Shown piece by piece: positions 17,699-27,317 of a stretch of 64,000 nucleotides of DNA. Origin of the DNA: UBA5072 sp963822145 (GTDB taxonomy: Bacteria > Bacteroidota > Bacteroidia > Bacteroidales > UBA10428); assembly GCA_963822145.1 (NCBI GenBank), contig CAWGGG010000001.1, forward strand, positions 62,001 to 126,000, given 5' to 3'. The position numbers were made by a program, and so were the translations under genes. The notes below the pieces were generated by a model. It had not been told where the DNA came from and did not search any database. It was given only the letters and a program-made list of their open reading frames with translations. Position 1 is the first letter of the stretch; each line of letters opens with the position of its first letter.

Positions 17699-20600
17699 AT
17701 GACTATGAAAGGTTGGCAATTATCCATATGTTTACTCATCACAACTGCTATACTTTTCATTCAAGAAAGTTACTCCCAGGATATCAGGATCAACGAGGTA
17801 ATGAGTTCAAACCACGTGAGTTTTCTGGATGAAGATCTTTCTGCACCCGATTGGATTGAACTTTTAAATGCAGGAGCCCATCCTGTAAACTTGGCCGGAT
17901 ACGGCATAAGCAATGATATAAAAGAACCTTTCAAATGGATTTTTCCCGAGTTTTCGCTTGGCCCCGGGGATTATTTGCTCCTGGCTGCCTCTGGTAAGGA
18001 CAGGAAAACCATACCGGTATTTTGGAGCACCGTTATATCTCTAAATGATGAGTTCCGGTATGCAATTCCGAAAGCAGATCTCGGGCCTTGGCAGGCCAGG
18101 TCTTTTAATGATTCCTCCTGGACAATAGGAAGATCAGGTTTTGGTTATGCAGATGGTGATGATGTTACTCTTGTTCCTGAAGGAACAATTTCCATCCTGG
18201 CCAGGAAAAGTTTCAAAATTACTGATCCTGCTGCCATTAAACAAATGATATTGCATGTGGATTTTGACGATTCCTTTGTGGCCTATATCAATGGTCATGA
18301 GATAGCCCGGGCAGAGATCGGATCTCCGGGAATACCTCCTGGCTGGAATCAGCCTGCTTTAAGCTCAGATCATGAAGCCAGTATTTATCGTGAGGGAAGA
18401 CCTGATGCATTTTCCTGTGATTCAGTAATTAAGTATCTTTTACCCGGAGACAACCTTTTTGCCATCGAAGTTCACAATGCCAATAAAGAATCCAATGATC
18501 TGAGCTGCATTCCTTTTCTCTCATTAGGTTTCGCCACTAAGCCTGACTCTTCAACTGAAGCACCTTCCTATCTTACTTTAACAAACCAATTTTTCCACCT
18601 GAATTTTAAAATAAATTCCACTGGAGATACAATTCTGCTAACCAATCCTTCCGGCCACCTTGCTGACAGTATACAGATCACCGGCATGACGGCTGATGTT
18701 TCTATCGGGTCGAAATTACAAGACAGGCATTCCCGATGGCTTTTTGACAAGCCTACCCCAGGGGCCGCCAATTTGAGTGTAAGCTATCCCATCCGTTCCG
18801 GCATTGATCCTGTTTTTTCCCATAAAGGGGGATTTATAACAAGCCCCTTTACCCTTGAGATATCTGGCGCAGAAATTGGTGATACGATCTGGTACACCAC
18901 CGACGGATCAACACCCAAGCGGGGATCCGATATTTACAAAGAACCTATTCCTATTGAGGAAAGCAAAGTTATCCGGGCCGTTATTACCGGGCCTGACCGG
19001 ATGAACAGAAGACCCGTGACCAGCAGTTATTTGTACAGAGAAGCAAAACCCACGCTGACTACCCTATCACTGTCCACTGATCCGCCAAATTTTTTTGACC
19101 GGGATACAGGAATATATGTATTGGGGCCAAATGCCAGTCCAGAAGCCCCGAATTTAGGGGCAAATTTCTGGGAAGATTGGGAACGGCCTATACATATTGA
19201 ACTCTATGAATCAGAAGGCACGCTGGTGATGGAATCCGACGCAGGAGTCAAGATTCATGGCTCCTGGAGCCGCACAGCGCCGCAGAAGTCATTATCCTTT
19301 TATGCACGGCATAAATATGGAACAAAATCATTCAACTATAGACTGTTCCCGGATCTGCCCTTTCAGGAATATAATAATTTTCTGTTGAGAAATTCCGGAA
19401 ATGACTGGGGAAGAACTATGTTTCGTGATGCGCTCATGTGCAGCCTGCTCGATACAGCAGAAATTGATAAGCTGGCATATAGACCGGCTTCTGTATATCT
19501 CAATGGAACCTATTGGGGACTTCTCAATCTCAGAGAAAAAATCAATGAACATTTCCTGGCTGCACATCACGGCGTTTTACCCTATCAGTTAGATTTACTG
19601 GAGGATTGGGGAAAGCCGATCATGGGTGATGCCGAACATTACAACAATATGATTGCCTTCCTGGAAAATAACACACCAGCCCTTGAGGCAAACTATGATA
19701 AAACGAAAATGTTAATGGATGTTGGGAATTTTATGGAATATCAGATTGCGGAAATATATTTTGATAATTATGACTGGCCCAGCCACAACGTAAAATATTG
19801 GAGATCAAGAACCCCTGAAGGTAAATGGAGATGGATTGTTTTCGATACCGATGTAGGTTTTGGCTTGTATGATGACAACGCTTATACAGATAATACACTT
19901 GAATTTGCCCTGGCCACAAATGGATCAGACTATCCAAACCCACCCTGGGCAACATTTTTGCTTCGCCGATTATTAGAAAACCAGGGGTTCAAGAATCAAT
20001 TCATCAACCGATTTGCCGACAGGCTCAATACCTCTTTTAGCTATCAAACCGTCCTGCAGCACATTGATCAAATGAGCCAAACCATCGCGGATGAAATACC
20101 CTTTCAGCTCGCCAGGTGGAATCTATTGAACGGGAATCCGGATAATTGGATAAATGAAGTTGAAAAATTGCGCTTGTTCGCCAGTAAAAGGGGGGGGTAC
20201 ATGAGAAGTTTCATCTGTCATCAGTTTCCTGGACTTGACACGGTCTCTCTTAACCTTTCTACGTCATCCCCCCAAAGTGGCCATATAAAGTTAAATACTT
20301 TGGATCTGGGAAGTTTTCCCTGGGAAGGGATCTATTTTAAAAACAATCCTGTTCAAATTACTGCATTGCCCAATCCCGGTTTTCGTTTTGTTAACTGGGA
20401 AGGTCCGGTGGAAGAACCTTTATCCGCATCCACAACGGTTGATTTGAAGAATTATACCATGGTTAAAGCCGTTTTTGAAAAAAATGGATCAATGCTTAAT
20501 GAAATTGTCATTAATGAAATTTTCTTTGAAGATTCTCCTGATTTCAACCCTGACGATTGGATAGAACTTTACAATTTCGGTGATAGCATCACTGACTTAT

Positions 20601-21289
20601 CAGGCTGGATCCTGATGGATGATGATTCCGATAACAGGTTCGTTATACCTTCCGGCACCCTCCTTTCTCCAAATGATTACCTGATACTCTCTAGAAACAG
20701 TTCCAGTTTTAGAGCTTTGTATCCTGGTTCTATAGTGTTGGTCGGCGATTTTTCTTATGGCCTTGGAAGCACGGGTGATTGTGTAACTTTACTCAATGCA
20801 AACCAGGTTCTGGTAGATGCCGTCTGTTTCACTGCGGTTGATCCCTGGCCTTCGGTGCCAGAAAGCAAAGGGGTGAGCATAGAACTTATACAACCTGTAT
20901 ATGATAATACAATTGGTGCAAACTGGCAGATATCAGCAGCATCACATGGCACCCCGGGAACTGTTAACTCATCCTATTCTCCGACCGGGAATCCCGATGA
21001 TTTACAAACGTTCCAGGGCATTAAACTGGAATGTTCCCCAAATCCCTTCTCATTACTGACCAGGATCCGTTTTGAAGTACAGGCACAAGGATGGCTCAGG
21101 CTTTCTGTCTATGATCTTAAAGGCCATCTTGTTAAAGTATTGTTTGTAGGAGAATCAGAACCCGGCATTAAAGAATTGGTCTGGGATGGACTTGACGCCC
21201 ATGATTCCGAGCAGGGATCAGGCGTTTACATCTGTGTTCTGGAAACCAAAAATAAAGTTGAGCACTGCAGGTTGGTGATCCTTCGATAG
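17699..21289 (+). CDS. second secreted CotH-kinase / lamin-tail protein with T9SS sorting domain
   Basis: The frame is open from 17621, but a normal signal peptide begins at the ATG at 17699 (MTMKGWQLSICLL) or the next at 17705 and is cut near SYSQ-DI. Domain order is the same as in the protein at 504-4088: lamin-tail (DIRINEVMSSN), jelly-roll-like segment, chitobiase-type repeat (WYTTDGSTP), CotH kinase domain (YLNGTYWGLLNLREKINEH, DTDVGFGLYDD), second lamin-tail domain and a T9SS C-terminal domain from SPNPF. It is an evident paralogue throughout, so one arose by duplication of the other and has diverged. It should be displayed on the cell surface. No function is known for the set. Confidence 0.88.
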   Translation: MTMKGWQLSICLLITTAILFIQESYSQDIRINEVMSSNHVSFLDEDLSAPDWIELLNAGAHPVNLAGYGISNDIKEPFKWIFPEFSLGPGDYLLLAASGKDRKTIPVFWSTVISLNDEFRYAIPKADLGPWQARSFNDSSWTIGRSGFGYADGDDVTLVPEGTISILARKSFKITDPAAIKQMILHVDFDDSFVAYINGHEIARAEIGSPGIPPGWNQPALSSDHEASIYREGRPDAFSCDSVIKYLLPGDNLFAIEVHNANKESNDLSCIPFLSLGFATKPDSSTEAPSYLTLTNQFFHLNFKINSTGDTILLTNPSGHLADSIQITGMTADVSIGSKLQDRHSRWLFDKPTPGAANLSVSYPIRSGIDPVFSHKGGFITSPFTLEISGAEIGDTIWYTTDGSTPKRGSDIYKEPIPIEESKVIRAVITGPDRMNRRPVTSSYLYREAKPTLTTLSLSTDPPNFFDRDTGIYVLGPNASPEAPNLGANFWEDWERPIHIELYESEGTLVMESDAGVKIHGSWSRTAPQKSLSFYARHKYGTKSFNYRLFPDLPFQEYNNFLLRNSGNDWGRTMFRDALMCSLLDTAEIDKLAYRPASVYLNGTYWGLLNLREKINEHFLAAHHGVLPYQLDLLEDWGKPIMGDAEHYNNMIAFLENNTPALEANYDKTKMLMDVGNFMEYQIAEIYFDNYDWPSHNVKYWRSRTPEGKWRWIVFDTDVGFGLYDDNAYTDNTLEFALATNGSDYPNPPWATFLLRRLLENQGFKNQFINRFADRLNTSFSYQTVLQHIDQMSQTIADEIPFQLARWNLLNGNPDNWINEVEKLRLFASKRGGYMRSFICHQFPGLDTVSLNLSTSSPQSGHIKLNTLDLGSFPWEGIYFKNNPVQITALPNPGFRFVNWEGPVEEPLSASTTVDLKNYTMVKAVFEKNGSMLNEIVINEIFFEDSPDFNPDDWIELYNFGDSITDLSGWILMDDDSDNRFVIPSGTLLSPNDYLILSRNSSSFRALYPGSIVLVGDFSYGLGSTGDCVTLLNANQVLVDAVCFTAVDPWPSVPESKGVSIELIQPVYDNTIGANWQISAASHGTPGTVNSSYSPTGNPDDLQTFQGIKLECSPNPFSLLTRIRFEVQAQGWLRLSVYDLKGHLVKVLFVGESEPGIKELVWDGLDAHDSEQGSGVYICVLETKNKVEHCRLVILR

Positions 21290-21314
21290 TGACACATAGT
21301 GATTTTTTTATTCC

Positions 21315-22205
21315 ATGAGATTCATCCAGCGCTATTTTGGGATGCTGCTGCTGCTCTCCTGCCTGATCGGACTGATGGTCCCCTCGACAGGCAAAAGCAC
21401 GCCCCTGATTATCATGCTTTCGCTTGCCTTTATTATTTTCTGTTCATTCTTTCAGATCAATTTCTCCCCCGATTCACTGTTTAGCGATTTTGCAATTTCC
21501 CTGAAATTCTGGGCGCTGCGCTATGTTATCCTACCTGCCACAGTTTATTTCACGTTTAAATGGATCAGTAATTTCTATGCCACGGTGCTCCTGCTGTCCT
21601 TTCTATTACCAGCAGCAGTTTCATCACCTTCCTTTACCGTCATCTTTGGAGGTAAACCTGATTTATCGTTGAAAATTCTGGTGTACAGCAGTTTTATGGC
21701 GGTAATTACTATTCCATACCTCATGACTCTATTCCTGGGATCATCAGTTGAACTGGAAACCGGGAAGATGCTGCTGACTTTGGTTTATACCATTGTTTTA
21801 CCGTTCATCCTTCATCTCCCGTTGCGGAAAATCAAAACCATAAGGGATTTTTCAGGCCGATACAATGCCCTGTTCACCCTGATCGGGCTTAGCACTATTT
21901 TTATTGTGGCCACGGCCCGTAACAGACCTGCCATACTTGGGAATCCTGAACTGGTAGGTTTGTATGCCATCTTTGCCCTTGCCCTTTATTCCGGAATGTA
22001 CCTGTCGGGGTATTTCCTGTTCCCTTCCCAACCTGCACCGATCCGTAAAACTCTTTCCATCAGCTCGGGGGCCAACAACATCGGATTGGGAGTAACGATC
22101 ACCGCCCTGTTCTTTCCCGGTGAAATGAATATCTTCTTTATCGTTTCCCAACTTGCCTGGGTGGTGGTTTTAATACCGCTCCGAAAACTGATGCGCGCTA
22201 CCTAG
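21315..22205 (+). CDS. BASS-family (bile acid:Na+ symporter-like) transporter
   Basis: A 296-residue membrane protein with about nine to ten helices. The tail motif SSGANNIGLGVTITALFF is the conserved crossover region of the bile-acid/arsenite/riboflavin BASS superfamily. It begins 25 bases after the CotH stop. Substrates in this superfamily range from organic anions to arsenite, and nothing nearby settles which applies. Two further BASS proteins, one broken (51659) and one intact (56620), lie in this window but are of a different subgroup. Confidence 0.7.
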   Translation: MRFIQRYFGMLLLLSCLIGLMVPSTGKSTPLIIMLSLAFIIFCSFFQINFSPDSLFSDFAISLKFWALRYVILPATVYFTFKWISNFYATVLLLSFLLPAAVSSPSFTVIFGGKPDLSLKILVYSSFMAVITIPYLMTLFLGSSVELETGKMLLTLVYTIVLPFILHLPLRKIKTIRDFSGRYNALFTLIGLSTIFIVATARNRPAILGNPELVGLYAIFALALYSGMYLSGYFLFPSQPAPIRKTLSISSGANNIGLGVTITALFFPGEMNIFFIVSQLAWVVVLIPLRKLMRAT

Positions 22206-22252
22206 TGCATTCTAAAAATCGTGCCATCCTGAATTCGGTGCCTAAAATTCCT

Positions 22253-22260
22253 TATTTTTG
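22253..22260 (+). promoter_or_regulatory. Bacteroidota -7 box upstream of lacZ
   Basis: TATTTTTG fits the Bacteroidota -7 consensus TAnnTTTG and lies 17 bases before the beta-galactosidase ATG. No clear TTTG -33 partner is visible, so this is a plausible but weak promoter with a short leader. Confidence 0.4.
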
Positions 22261-22276
22261 AAAAAACTGCCGTGTC

Positions 22277-25200
22277 ATGAAAAAAAACCTCATTCCCTTT
22301 ATCATTCTGTGCTTTCCACCGATATTCCTACCGGTAAGTTCCCAGATCAACGATTGGGAAAACCCTGCCGTTTACCGGATCAGCAATGAACCGGCGCACG
22401 CGCTGATGATCCCGTTCGCCAATGCATTCTCAGCTTCGAATCGGGATAATGCCGCATCATCCTTTTACCTATCCCTGAATGGTTTCTGGGATTTCAAATG
22501 GCTTAAAAATCCCTCGGAGGCACCAGCCGGTTTCTATGATATTCATTTTAACCCGGTGGGATGGGACCGTATTGAAATACCCGGAAACTGGCAGCTACAG
22601 GGCCATTATGATCCGCCGGTCTTTACCAATATCCTTCATCCCTTTCCGGTCAATCCGCCTTCTATTCCCCGGGATAATAATCCGACCGGATTGTATCGCA
22701 CCAGTTTTGCGGTTCCGGCTGGCTGGAAAAACCGGCAGGTATTTTTGCACTTTGCAGGCGTCCAGTCGGCCTGCTATGTCTGGATAAACGGTAAAAAGGT
22801 CGGTTATAGTGAAGACGGGATGACCCCTGCCGAGTATGATATCTCCTCCTATATACAATCCGGCGTGAACGTGTTGGCAGCCGAAGTGTTGAACTGGTCT
22901 GACGGGAGTTATCTCGAGGACCAGGATTTCTGGCGCATGAGCGGGATTTACCGTGATGTTTTCCTGTATGCCACACCAGAGGTACATCTGCGGGACTATT
23001 ATGCAGTAACCGACCTGGACGCAGATTATAAAAACGCCACCCTGAACCTTACCCTTAAATTGAAGAATTATGGTAAGGCACTGGCGAAAGGTTTTAAGCC
23101 CAGGATTGCACTTACCACTCCGGAAGGCAAAGTTGTTTTCAGCAGGGAAATCATAGCCGGGGAAATACCTGCTGGCGAAGAAATCGTAGTTACCCTGTCG
23201 GAAAACTTGATCAATCCGGCCAAGTGGACAGCAGAAACACCTGATCTGTATTTCCTCACAATGGAATTGGCCGGCCCTGACGGTAAGGTCACCGAAGCTA
23301 TTTCTAAAAAACTAGGTTTCAGGGAGGTGGAGATCCGCAACGGACAGTTCCTGGTAAATGGCAAAGCCATTGAGGTAAAGGGAACCAATCGCCATGAATT
23401 CGACATGTACAGGGGCAGGACCATATCCCGTGAAAGTATGATCCGGGATATCCTCCTGATGAAGCAGAATAACTTCAATGCGGTCCGCACCTGTCATTAT
23501 CCCAACAACCCGCTCTGGTATGATCTGTGCGACGAATACGGCCTTTACGTAATGGATGAGGCCAATATTGAAAGTCACGATTTGTGGGCCAATAAGAGAA
23601 TTTATCTGTCGGAGGACTCTCTCTGGCGGTCCGCCTGGATTAACAGGGGCCTGTCCATGGTAGAAAGAGATAAAAACCACCCTTCAGTAGTCTGGTGGTC
23701 CATGGGCAACGAAACAGGCTGGGGCAAAAACTTTGACGCCATGTATGCGGCCATGAAGAAAGCCGATCCCACCCGACCGATTCACTATGAAAGCAAGATT
23801 CCGGCCTACGCCATGATTCTGTCGCGCTACGACATTATTTCCACCATGTATCCGAGGATTGAGGATATCATACGTCTGATGAACGAGGATCCCACACGTC
23901 CGGTCATAGTCTGTGAATACGCACACTCCATGGGAAACAGCCTGGGGAATTTCAAGGAATACTGGGATGCCTTCTACCAATATCCACGCCTGCAGGGAGG
24001 TTTTACCTGGGACTGGGTGGATCAGGGATTGCGGTCGAAGGATGCGTCCGGCGAGGAATACTGGAACATCGTGAATTACAGCGACGGCGCCAATGCCAAT
24101 GATGGCCTGGTTAATCCCGACCGGTTGCCGCAGCCCGAAATTACCGAAGCCCGCAAGGTTATGCAACCCATACAGGTCACCGCATCTGACCCTGCGGCAG
24201 GCAAAATCGAAATCCTCAACCGGAATTTTTTCAGTGACTTAAGTCAGGTGCAGCTAATATGGTCGCTTACCGAAGAAGGTACTGTGTTACAGGCGGGAAT
24301 GATCCCAGAACTTAAGGCCGGCCCACAGGAAATAGCCTCCCTCACCATTCCTTTCACAAAGCCCGTTTTGCATGCCGGAGCCGAGTACTTCCTGAACCTG
24401 AGCTTTGAACTTAAAAACCAGGCAAGCTGGGCCCCGAAGGGATACGAAATTGCCTGGGAACAGATCCGTCTTCCCTATGATGCCGGGAAACCCGTTTCAA
24501 CGGCTCTTCCAGCGGATAGTAGGCTCCGCATACAACAGACCGATGACCTGGTTATCCAGGGAAATGACTTCATCATACATTTTGACAAAAACACAGGATT
24601 GCTGAAGTCCTACCAGCGGAATAACGGGGAGGTGCTGCTGAAAGGGCTTGTTCCCTGTTTTTGGAGGGTTCCTACCGACAATGACGAAGGAGGCGGCATG
24701 TTTGGTTATGCTTCTCGCTGGCGCGCAGCAGGGCTTGATTCCATGCAGATCCGCCTGGTGGATATGAATGTGGAAAATGTATCCGAACAGGTTGTAAAGG
24801 TTGTCAGAAACTGCCTGCTGGAATTCAAACTTGGCACCATCGGTTACCAGGTTACCTATACCGTTGGCGCAGATGGTTCCGTAAAGGTCGAGAATATGCT
24901 GACACCTTCCCGGTCCCTGCCCCCCCTGGCCCGTGTCGGCATCGAATTTACCCTACCGGCCGGATACCATAATGTGGAATGGTTCGGCAGAGGGCCCCAG
25001 GAGAGTTACTGGGACCGTAAAGAAGGCGCCCGGGCAGGACTTTATAACGGTAAAGTAAAAGAACAGCATTTCCCTTATGTGATGCCACAGGAAACCGGGA
25101 ACAAAACCGATGTGCGGTGGATGAAACTGTCGGCAGATCAGGGTGACGGCTGGATGATCACGGCCGACAGCCTCCTGAATATGAACGTACAGGATTATTC

Positions 25201-25390
25201 CCAGGCTGCTTTGAACACTTCAAAAACCAGCCATAAGCTCCAACGGGGTGAGGCTACTTATGTGCATGTCGACTGGCAGCAAATGGGACTTGGGGGCGAT
25301 GACAGCTGGAGTCCGCGGGTGCACCCGGAGTATTTGCTGAATCAGAAAAAGTATACCTTTTCATTTATACTGAAGCCTTTAGAAAAATGA
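22277..25390 (+). CDS. lacZ: exported GH2 beta-galactosidase
   Basis: A 1037-residue glycoside hydrolase of family 2 with an N-terminal signal sequence (MKKNLIPFIILC), so it acts outside the cytoplasm. Domains in order: sugar-binding jelly roll (about 50-230), immunoglobulin-like domain (about 235-345), TIM barrel (about 350-640) and beta-sandwich plus small-chain domain (about 760-1030). The acid/base Glu in MGNETG is residue 479 and the nucleophile Glu in CEYAHSMGNS is residue 547. Length and domains match E. coli LacZ-type enzymes. It stands alone; no SusC/SusD pair is nearby. Confidence 0.95.
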   Translation: MKKNLIPFIILCFPPIFLPVSSQINDWENPAVYRISNEPAHALMIPFANAFSASNRDNAASSFYLSLNGFWDFKWLKNPSEAPAGFYDIHFNPVGWDRIEIPGNWQLQGHYDPPVFTNILHPFPVNPPSIPRDNNPTGLYRTSFAVPAGWKNRQVFLHFAGVQSACYVWINGKKVGYSEDGMTPAEYDISSYIQSGVNVLAAEVLNWSDGSYLEDQDFWRMSGIYRDVFLYATPEVHLRDYYAVTDLDADYKNATLNLTLKLKNYGKALAKGFKPRIALTTPEGKVVFSREIIAGEIPAGEEIVVTLSENLINPAKWTAETPDLYFLTMELAGPDGKVTEAISKKLGFREVEIRNGQFLVNGKAIEVKGTNRHEFDMYRGRTISRESMIRDILLMKQNNFNAVRTCHYPNNPLWYDLCDEYGLYVMDEANIESHDLWANKRIYLSEDSLWRSAWINRGLSMVERDKNHPSVVWWSMGNETGWGKNFDAMYAAMKKADPTRPIHYESKIPAYAMILSRYDIISTMYPRIEDIIRLMNEDPTRPVIVCEYAHSMGNSLGNFKEYWDAFYQYPRLQGGFTWDWVDQGLRSKDASGEEYWNIVNYSDGANANDGLVNPDRLPQPEITEARKVMQPIQVTASDPAAGKIEILNRNFFSDLSQVQLIWSLTEEGTVLQAGMIPELKAGPQEIASLTIPFTKPVLHAGAEYFLNLSFELKNQASWAPKGYEIAWEQIRLPYDAGKPVSTALPADSRLRIQQTDDLVIQGNDFIIHFDKNTGLLKSYQRNNGEVLLKGLVPCFWRVPTDNDEGGGMFGYASRWRAAGLDSMQIRLVDMNVENVSEQVVKVVRNCLLEFKLGTIGYQVTYTVGADGSVKVENMLTPSRSLPPLARVGIEFTLPAGYHNVEWFGRGPQESYWDRKEGARAGLYNGKVKEQHFPYVMPQETGNKTDVRWMKLSADQGDGWMITADSLLNMNVQDYSQAALNTSKTSHKLQRGEATYVHVDWQQMGLGGDDSWSPRVHPEYLLNQKKYTFSFILKPLEK

Positions 25391-25434
25391 AAGGGAGATG
25401 GGGTGAATGGGAGATAGGGTGAATCGTAGGACCA

Positions 25435-26148
25435 TCATAAATAGAAATCCCTGGTCAGCGATTTATATTCGTCTGTATAAGTAATCAGATCATTGTTTCT
25501 GATAATCAGGATACTTTCCGCACATTGAGCATGCCTGTTCCGTGATAGCTCAACTAGACAGCGGGTATCGGGCTTCTCAGGCAAAGGCTTGATTCTTAAA
25601 ATCTTTGAAACGAATAATCCTTGCAGAAATGCCTGCTCCGTGAACCTGATAAGTTCAAAAGCCGGTATGATCACAGCAAGCCTTCCTTCATTTGCCAGTA
25701 TTTTGACGGTATAAAACAGTAAACTCTCATAACTGAGATGCGTATCGTGTCTGGCAATCGACCTGGATGCAACAGGCGATCGGAGGGCACTGCGGAAATA
25801 AGGAGGATTGCAGGTCACCAGGTCATATCGCCTGGAAGTCGCTGCAGCAAAATGCTGGAAAGAGTCATGAATCACATCAATCCTGTCCTTCCAAGGGCAA
25901 GCGGCCACATTTTCAGTGGCCTGCAGGCTCGCCATTTCGTCTATTTCAACCGCATCTATTGCTGCGCTGGCACATCGCTGTGCCATCATAATGGCCAGGA
26001 GTCCGCTTCCGGTGCCCACATCCAGGATACCGGCAGCCCGGGATACCTCCGCCCAGGCGCCCAGCAGAACCCCATCAGTGCCCACCTTCATGGCACATTT
26101 ATCATGAAAGATGGTAAATTGCTTGAATGAAAAATATCTATTGGCCAT
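25435..26148 (-). CDS. trmN6: tRNA1(Val) adenine-37 N6-methyltransferase
   Basis: About 237 residues from the ATG at 26148. The frame continues upstream to 26265, but that extension overlaps the preceding gene and has no homology pattern. It shows the SAM-binding motif ILDVGTGSGLLAIMMAQ and the NPPY catalytic motif (CNPPYF) of N6-adenine methyltransferases. The FSFKQFTIFHDKCAMKVGTDGVLLGAW opening is characteristic of TrmN6/YfiC, which methylates A37 of valine tRNA. The start overlaps the last 11 bases of the adjacent outer-membrane protein gene. Confidence 0.9.
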   Translation of the reverse strand: MANRYFSFKQFTIFHDKCAMKVGTDGVLLGAWAEVSRAAGILDVGTGSGLLAIMMAQRCASAAIDAVEIDEMASLQATENVAACPWKDRIDVIHDSFQHFAAATSRRYDLVTCNPPYFRSALRSPVASRSIARHDTHLSYESLLFYTVKILANEGRLAVIIPAFELIRFTEQAFLQGLFVSKILRIKPLPEKPDTRCLVELSRNRHAQCAESILIIRNNDLITYTDEYKSLTRDFYL

Positions 26149-27091
26149 ATGGAATAGACCCCGACGGGGTGGGTACTGGCTTCCCGAGAAACGTGGTTTG
26201 CCATCCTGCGGAGATGGTGGTGAAATCAGCGCCGCTGCGGATAATTGCGCCTCTGCTGTAAGCAAATTTTATGGAATGCCGTTTCCCGACAGGCAGCACC
26301 ATAGTAGCGCCTATACGGGAGTTAGATTGCCGGTCATCCATTTCAACCCCGTCAATTGAGGAGTTGCCTCCCGTATAAAAGGTACAGTCCAGTGCAACCC
26401 ACATCAGGGGTTGAATATTATAACTGATATGCCCCTGAAAAGAGCCCAGGGGATTCTGGGTACGAACTGAATTCCCGGGATAGTACGAATCATTTTTTGT
26501 GAACAGCCAGATCCCTGAATAAAAGTCAATGAGCCATCTTTTCCCAACCGGTTGTGAAAGCGCCAATTCCGTTTTGAAAGCCCATCGTGAGGTGCCAAGA
26601 TTGATTAATTTTTCCGGGAAGTATTGACCGGTAGGTGCTGTTATGCTAAAACTAGCGCCCAATATGGTCTTTCGTGGTGCCTTGGCAATCTCTCCCAGCG
26701 TAGCGGCCGGCGCCCCGAGTAACAACCAGGAGAACCTGAGACGCATGTCGCCAAAGCCTGAACGCGTTGCGCTTTGCGGTTCACCCGCCACCGTTGCCGT
26801 AGCTTCTCCCCAGGCATAGGGTAATGCAACTGAAACCTGGGCTGTTCGTCCCAATAAGCCGAAAGAGCGAACAACGCCAAGTGAGGGTGCCCCTATTTTA
26901 GCATTCAGGTCTTCCACAGGCAATGTTGCATCGGTCACAACCCCACCGTCAGAATAACTGAATCCTGCTACAACAACAGTCACCCTGACCGGGATTCTTG
27001 CGTAAGCCCTTGGGTCAAGGTCCTGGCCCTGAGCCATCACAGTTATGAATAACAAAGAAACTGCTAATGACCAAGCATTACGATATTTCAT
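26138..27091 (-). CDS. outer-membrane transporter-like protein, MetA-of-phenol-degradation family
   Basis: About 317 residues from the ATG at 27091, which opens a signal peptide cut near MAQG-QD. The mature protein is a run of amphipathic beta strands with PRAYARIPVRVTVVVAGFSYSDGGV and a WVALDCTFYTGGNSSIDG strand ending near GW, the pattern of the Phenol_MetA_deg beta-barrel family. It is a clear paralogue of the proteins at 27318-28316 and 53785-54735; the last starts with the almost identical DLEPRAYTNIP. The family is thought to form outer-membrane channels for hydrophobic compounds. The actual cargo is unknown. Confidence 0.75.
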   Translation of the reverse strand: MKYRNAWSLAVSLLFITVMAQGQDLDPRAYARIPVRVTVVVAGFSYSDGGVVTDATLPVEDLNAKIGAPSLGVVRSFGLLGRTAQVSVALPYAWGEATATVAGEPQSATRSGFGDMRLRFSWLLLGAPAATLGEIAKAPRKTILGASFSITAPTGQYFPEKLINLGTSRWAFKTELALSQPVGKRWLIDFYSGIWLFTKNDSYYPGNSVRTQNPLGSFQGHISYNIQPLMWVALDCTFYTGGNSSIDGVEMDDRQSNSRIGATMVLPVGKRHSIKFAYSRGAIIRSGADFTTISAGWQTTFLGKPVPTPSGSIPYGQ

Positions 27092-27317
27092 GGAAAGTAA
27101 ATTACTGTTCAGCAAACTGTGGAAATATCTCCCCGGCAATGCTCCTGGCTTTCTCTTTGCTGTAAGTCATCATGTTTTCCCGGTAAGTTCTGATACACTC
27201 CAGGACAGTCTGCTCTGCAACATGTTATCATCGGATGCATTTTCTTTCTTCAGCATGGTACTTGCATCACGATTTACACCAGAAAATTCAGGCCATAATA
27301 ACTCCATCACTGTCCAA

